Shown here piece by piece: positions 59,886 to 64,000 of a stretch of 64,000 nucleotides of DNA (position 1 is the first letter of the stretch; each line of letters opens with the position of its first letter). The notes beneath the pieces are model-generated. The model was not told the origin of the DNA, searched no databases, and saw only the letters and a program-made list of their open reading frames with translations. The stretch lies in assembly GCA_009741485.1 (NCBI GenBank), contig CM019236.1, positions 55,551,273-55,615,272 of the forward strand, written 5' to 3'. The translations under genes were made by a program, and so were the position numbers. This DNA comes from Malurus cyaneus samueli. Its lineage: Eukaryota; Chordata; Aves; Passeriformes; Maluridae.

Positions 59886-61324
59886 GGGAATAATGTTCTC
59901 TTCCTGTTAAGTTGGGCAGTCAATTGAAGTAACTAATGATTTAGTTTGTATTTTGGAAATAGTTCATACTGACTAAAAGTCTGAAATGGCAGGGCCACCA
60001 GCTGTGGCACCCTTCATTGTCAAATTGTGGAAAGGGAATTGCCAGCACAGTAGTACAAAACAATTGAAAAATCATGTCCATTTAGCTGGGACAAATTTGA
60101 TAGAGGTTGATAGAATGGCTTAACAGAGATGCAGACTTGGATTGTGTTATTGCAAAAAGTAGACAGAGGAAAAAAATAAAATATGCAGTACTTTATGCCC
60201 TGCCCCCAAAGATGAACAATTCTCTCCAATTGGTGTTTTGGGTAACCACAATTGAGCCAGGAGCATAGAATCATCTTGATGAGAAATCACAGATCATCAG
60301 ATTGACTGGAGTTCAAAAAAAACCTTAGTACAATTTACAGGTATAATTAAGGCTCTGTAGAGGGTTTCAACTGCATAGGGTGAGTGGTTTCAACTATATA
60401 AAAAATGTTGACTTAAATTTAAACTGGGGACATTTCAAGATGTAATTGTTTGACAGTTTGATAGTTAAACACACTATTCTGCTAACTTATTAACTTGAAT
60501 TTATTTGTGTATGTGAAGACTAAGTGAAATACAGATACTACCAGTACATCAATCTAGCAAAATTGTGTTTGTTTGCTTGTACATGGTAAGTAATTTATTA
60601 TTATATACATGTTATTTTGATGGGAAAATAAGTTATAAATAGTTTTTGCATCAATGAGTATGATGCAAGTGTAAAGGGGAATTCATGTGCATGTAGTTTC
60701 TCATTCACTTATCATTTGGCTTTTATGCCAAGGCTAACATCCTTTCTTTCTTGAACACTTCTAGACATATAATGGCTGCAAGTTATTTAAATCCAAATTC
60801 CCCCCTCAACTCATGTAACACGCTGTACCTTGAACAACACAGCACTTCCTACCTTTGTGCTGGACACCAGGGTTAGTTAGCCCTGACCCAAAAGAAGGCT
60901 ATTTCACCGAGCTCAGTCATCCACTGAGTTATTACCACCTCATAGCACAGTATTTTATAGCAGTGTACTTTCATAGAGTCAGCTAGACTCACCACATATT
61001 TTCTGCCTTCCTCTGGACTACATTTAAGATATTGATTCTCACCTGTTGTCTTGTATTGGTTTAGCTAATCTTCAGCTCTGTTTAAAATTGCTTCATATTT
61101 ATGGTTTCTTAAATACATTTAAAACACCTTTTAACAAAAGAGTATTTGCACTCTTCAATCTTTAGTGGACTTTCGGATCTCAGATAAATAAAGTGTATCA
61201 CTTAGAAGTGAGCCTGGAGTATAAAATTTTGTTAAAAAAGGTTTTAAAAGTGTGCTGAAAATCTCTGCCTAACTATTAATTTGATGCTATTTGAAAAATC
61301 AAATTGATTGATCTTAGGCACACA
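59886..61324. other. Non-coding between CR1 copies
   Basis: AT-rich sequence. A vague CR1 3'-end resemblance at about 60264-60315 is too weak to call. Confidence 0.5.
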
Positions 61325-62130
61325 TGTGGCCCTGGAGCTATGAGGATCTATCAAAAAGCAGTCCTGAAGAATGGATGAGTACAGGAAGGCTGGGTGTGCT
61401 TTAGAAAGGAATTGCTAAACAGTGAGGAGCAGGCTGTCCCAATGTGTCGAATGACAAGTTGTCAGGGGAAAAAGACCAGTCTGGTTAAACAGAGGAGTTG
61501 AGCTAGTACTTTGAGAAGAAAATGTGAATCTATCATGTCTGGAAGCGGGGTCAGGTACCTTGGAAGAGCTATAAGGATGTCCTGAGGTCATATCAGGAGA
61601 AGATTAGAAGGGCCAAAACCCAGCTATGGTTTGATTTGGCAGCTAAAGATAACAAAAGATCTTCTATGAACACATTGGCAGCAAAAGGAGGCTCAAGGGA
61701 AGTCTCCATCCATTGTTGATAGAAGGAAGTAGTGCAGTGACAGGGGATGAGCAAAAGGCCAAGATTCTTAATGCATCCTTTGCACCAGTCTTTAATATCA
61801 AAACCAGTTATCTTCAAGATACCCAGCTCCCTGAGATGGAAATTGGTGATTGGAAGTTCAATGAAGCCTCCACAATCCAGGAGAAGATGGTAAGGAACCT
61901 GTTGTGCCTCCTGGAAGGAGGTTGTGATGAGGTGGGGATCAGCCTCTTCTACTAAGCCTGCAGTGAGAGGACCAGAAGAAATGACCTCAAACTGAGACAG
62001 GGGAGATTCAGATCAGATATCAGCAAAGATCTTCCTCTGTTGTGGTGAGGCCTTGGAATAGGTTGTCCAGGGAAGCACTGGAGTCACCATCCCTGGAGGT
62101 GCTTAAGAGGGATCTGGATCTGATGCTGGG
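61325..62130 (+). mobile_element. CR1 LINE ORF2 remnant fused to 3' region (internal deletion)
   Basis: From about 61325 to 61930 the sequence matches the part of avian CR1 ORF2 between the endonuclease and reverse transcriptase domains, for example AGAAGGGCCAAAACCCAGCT. A short remaining frame (61713-61955) contains KAKILNASFAPVFNIKTS, close to the CR1 peptide motif recalled as LNAFFASVF. From about 61960 it jumps to CR1 3' sequence (AAACTGAGACAGGGGAGATT, then CATCCCTGGAGGTGCTTAAG). Most of the reverse transcriptase region is therefore missing, and several stops interrupt the rest. It is non-functional. Confidence 0.85.
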
Positions 62131-64000
62131 TGTTCTCCTGGTCAAACATGAAAATTTACTAAAGGAAAGACAAAGCAATACATACCTTTTTAACCATTTT
62201 CATAGGTCTCCTCAAGAATTGTGTGGTTTGTCATGGATTTGGATGGTTCTGAAGTATGTAGGCACTTAACACATAATCTACATGTAATGACTGCTAGAAT
62301 ATCTCTTTATTTTCAATTCAAACTACAAGACTCTCTCACCTTCAGCTTGAAGACCCTGATATGCCTTAGATACCCACTCCCTCCATGTGACACAGGATAT
62401 AACTTCTTTTATACTGGCTGTGGATCTACCTAGAACCATGTGGGGTAGGATGTCTTGTGCCTAGTGCGCTAATAGTCACTGCATGTATTTAGCCGTACGA
62501 CAACCAAAAGTTCTAAACCCTTTCAGTGTTACCACGTTATATAAAAGCCAGATTCCAGGATGTGGGCATTTCCACTAAAACCTACCAGAATGTCTGTTAA
62601 ATCTGGCAGACAGATTATTTTAGGAGCACTATGAAGTTATTTTAGAGAAATTCTTTAGTCTAAACAGTCAGTTTAAAGTCTCATCCCATCAGAAGTTAAA
62701 GACTTCTTTCTCCTGGGAGGTCTTGAAACCACCAACATACCTCCTGAATAATCTGGGATCTGAATGGAATTATCTTCAAATGTAGATTAATAAATAACAT
62801 AGCTAAAGAAAAAGAGAAGTTTCATGAATGTCCCAATATTCTGGCTTTCACAACAACCCTGCATTTCCATGTTTGTGAGGGTCTATGATTTTGTGAGATC
62901 AAAAACTTTGTTTAAATAATTGTAGATCTTCATGCAAATTTTCTAACAAAGCAAGTAACCAAGGATTTGATAAATTGAAAATGCTGATTTTGCATTATGA
63001 AACACAGGGTCTTGCCTTTCAAAGTAGGAAAAGCGGGGATGATTTGCTGCTATGTCTCAGTTTCACCCCTAGGCTAGTGCAGTTGTGAAGCTGCCCTTGA
63101 AGATACCTGGCTTTCTCGCTGTCACACTTCCATGGCTGGAAGAGTCTGCTCTCAGGTGGGGGCCTTCAAAGTCTCTCTACTGCCTCAACATTTCACAGGA
63201 ATAGAGCACAGCAGGTCAGAGAATAACTTTCTAAATTAAATGCACTGATTGTATACATGCGCATTGTATGCATACACACACTTGTAACATACACACATAT
63301 ACAAAAAGAAAATGTATAAATAAGATAGCATTGTGCCTTACACATTACTCAGAAGTAGTAAGTTCACAAGGTAATTATTTGCTGGTGAAAAAAACTCAAA
63401 CTTTTTAGTGTAAACTTGACAATGGTCATAATTTTGAGTATTAAAACAATTTCTCCTTATTCCCCTTTGCACCAGTCATGACTTTCAATCCCTGATGTTC
63501 CTCTGAAAACATCAGTATTATCCTCTGTGAAATGAAAGGTCCTATTCTAAGGAAAACCTAATCAAATTAAAATGTAGGAAACTTAATATGAAAAATTATC
63601 CACTGCAGGCTTTGTGAAACACTTGAACAGGCCCAGAAAGCATGTGAGATCTTCATCCCTGCAGACACCCAGAACCTGCCTAGGACTGGAGCAGGCTGCT
63701 GAAACTGGGCCTCATGTGTTACGTGAAGAAACATATACTTCTGTCCTACCTGTAATAATCTATTATCTCACAAGAGCTTCCTTTTGTTGCAGTATTTAAG
63801 ACAGGATGTTACCAAAAGCTTTGCAAAAAAGGCAAATTCAAGCATTGCCTGCATGGCCCTGAGTAGGTGTTGCAGACAAGTGCTGAGCAGCACAGGGAGC
63901 ACGGAGCTCACAGGTGAGACCCAGCAGAGCTTCTCAGCCTGGTCCCCACGGGCACACCGATGAGAGGAGCTGCTTCTGCTGCCTGACAAAACATGCTCAC
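62131..64000. other. Non-coding to the window end
   Basis: AT-rich sequence with short CA/TA-rich tracts at 63250-63305. The last 200 bases are more GC-rich but show no exon I recognise. Confidence 0.5.

Noticed and set aside
60264..60315. Possible CR1 3'-end fragment
   Set aside because: Only a few short words match; too weak to call.

Overview
The window looks like a stretch of a bird nuclear genome. It is AT-rich and gene-poor, has no prokaryotic gene packing, and its recognisable repeats are avian: CR1 LINE copies, older CR1/L3-type 3' ends, and one LTR-like endogenous retrovirus remnant. All judgements were made by eye; no search was run.

Only one protein gene is recognised. It is a minus-strand ZNF474-like gene (C2HC/ZC2HC zinc-finger family), seen as a 5' coding block at about 32857-33513 and a second exon at 26133-26283, separated by an intron of about 6.6 kb. 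The splice sites and phases join cleanly. The copy shows two signs of damage: an in-frame TGA at 33328-33330 in the N-terminal block, and a 10-residue in-frame loss in the third zinc finger that removes its histidine. The first two fingers are intact. The last finger and C-terminus expected from the mammalian protein were not found.

About 9 kb upstream of that gene, at 42740-42910, lies the only CpG-island-like segment. It carries a consensus RFX X-box, an octamer, an inverted CCAAT box and GC boxes. It could be the promoter of the ZNF474-like gene, which would suit a testis or cilium-linked gene, but no transcript evidence is visible.

Layout: 1-22100, non-coding with small tandem repeats and one 187-codon ORF of unknown status (9050-9613). 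22580-22770, a CA/CG and GT microsatellite pair able to form Z-DNA or a cruciform. 26133-33513, the ZNF474-like gene, with an L3-type fragment in its intron. 42740-42910, the candidate promoter. 47250-47455, a second L3-type fragment. 55017-55160, an extreme A21/T100 homopolymer block. 56130-56870, an LTR-like element. 58665-59885, two CR1 copies joined 5' end to 5' end. 61325-62130, a CR1 ORF2 fragment fused to CR1 3' sequence. In mammals ZNF474 lies between LOX and SNCAIP; that region corresponds to part of the bird Z chromosome, so a Z-linked locus is a reasonable inference. No exon of either neighbour was recognised.
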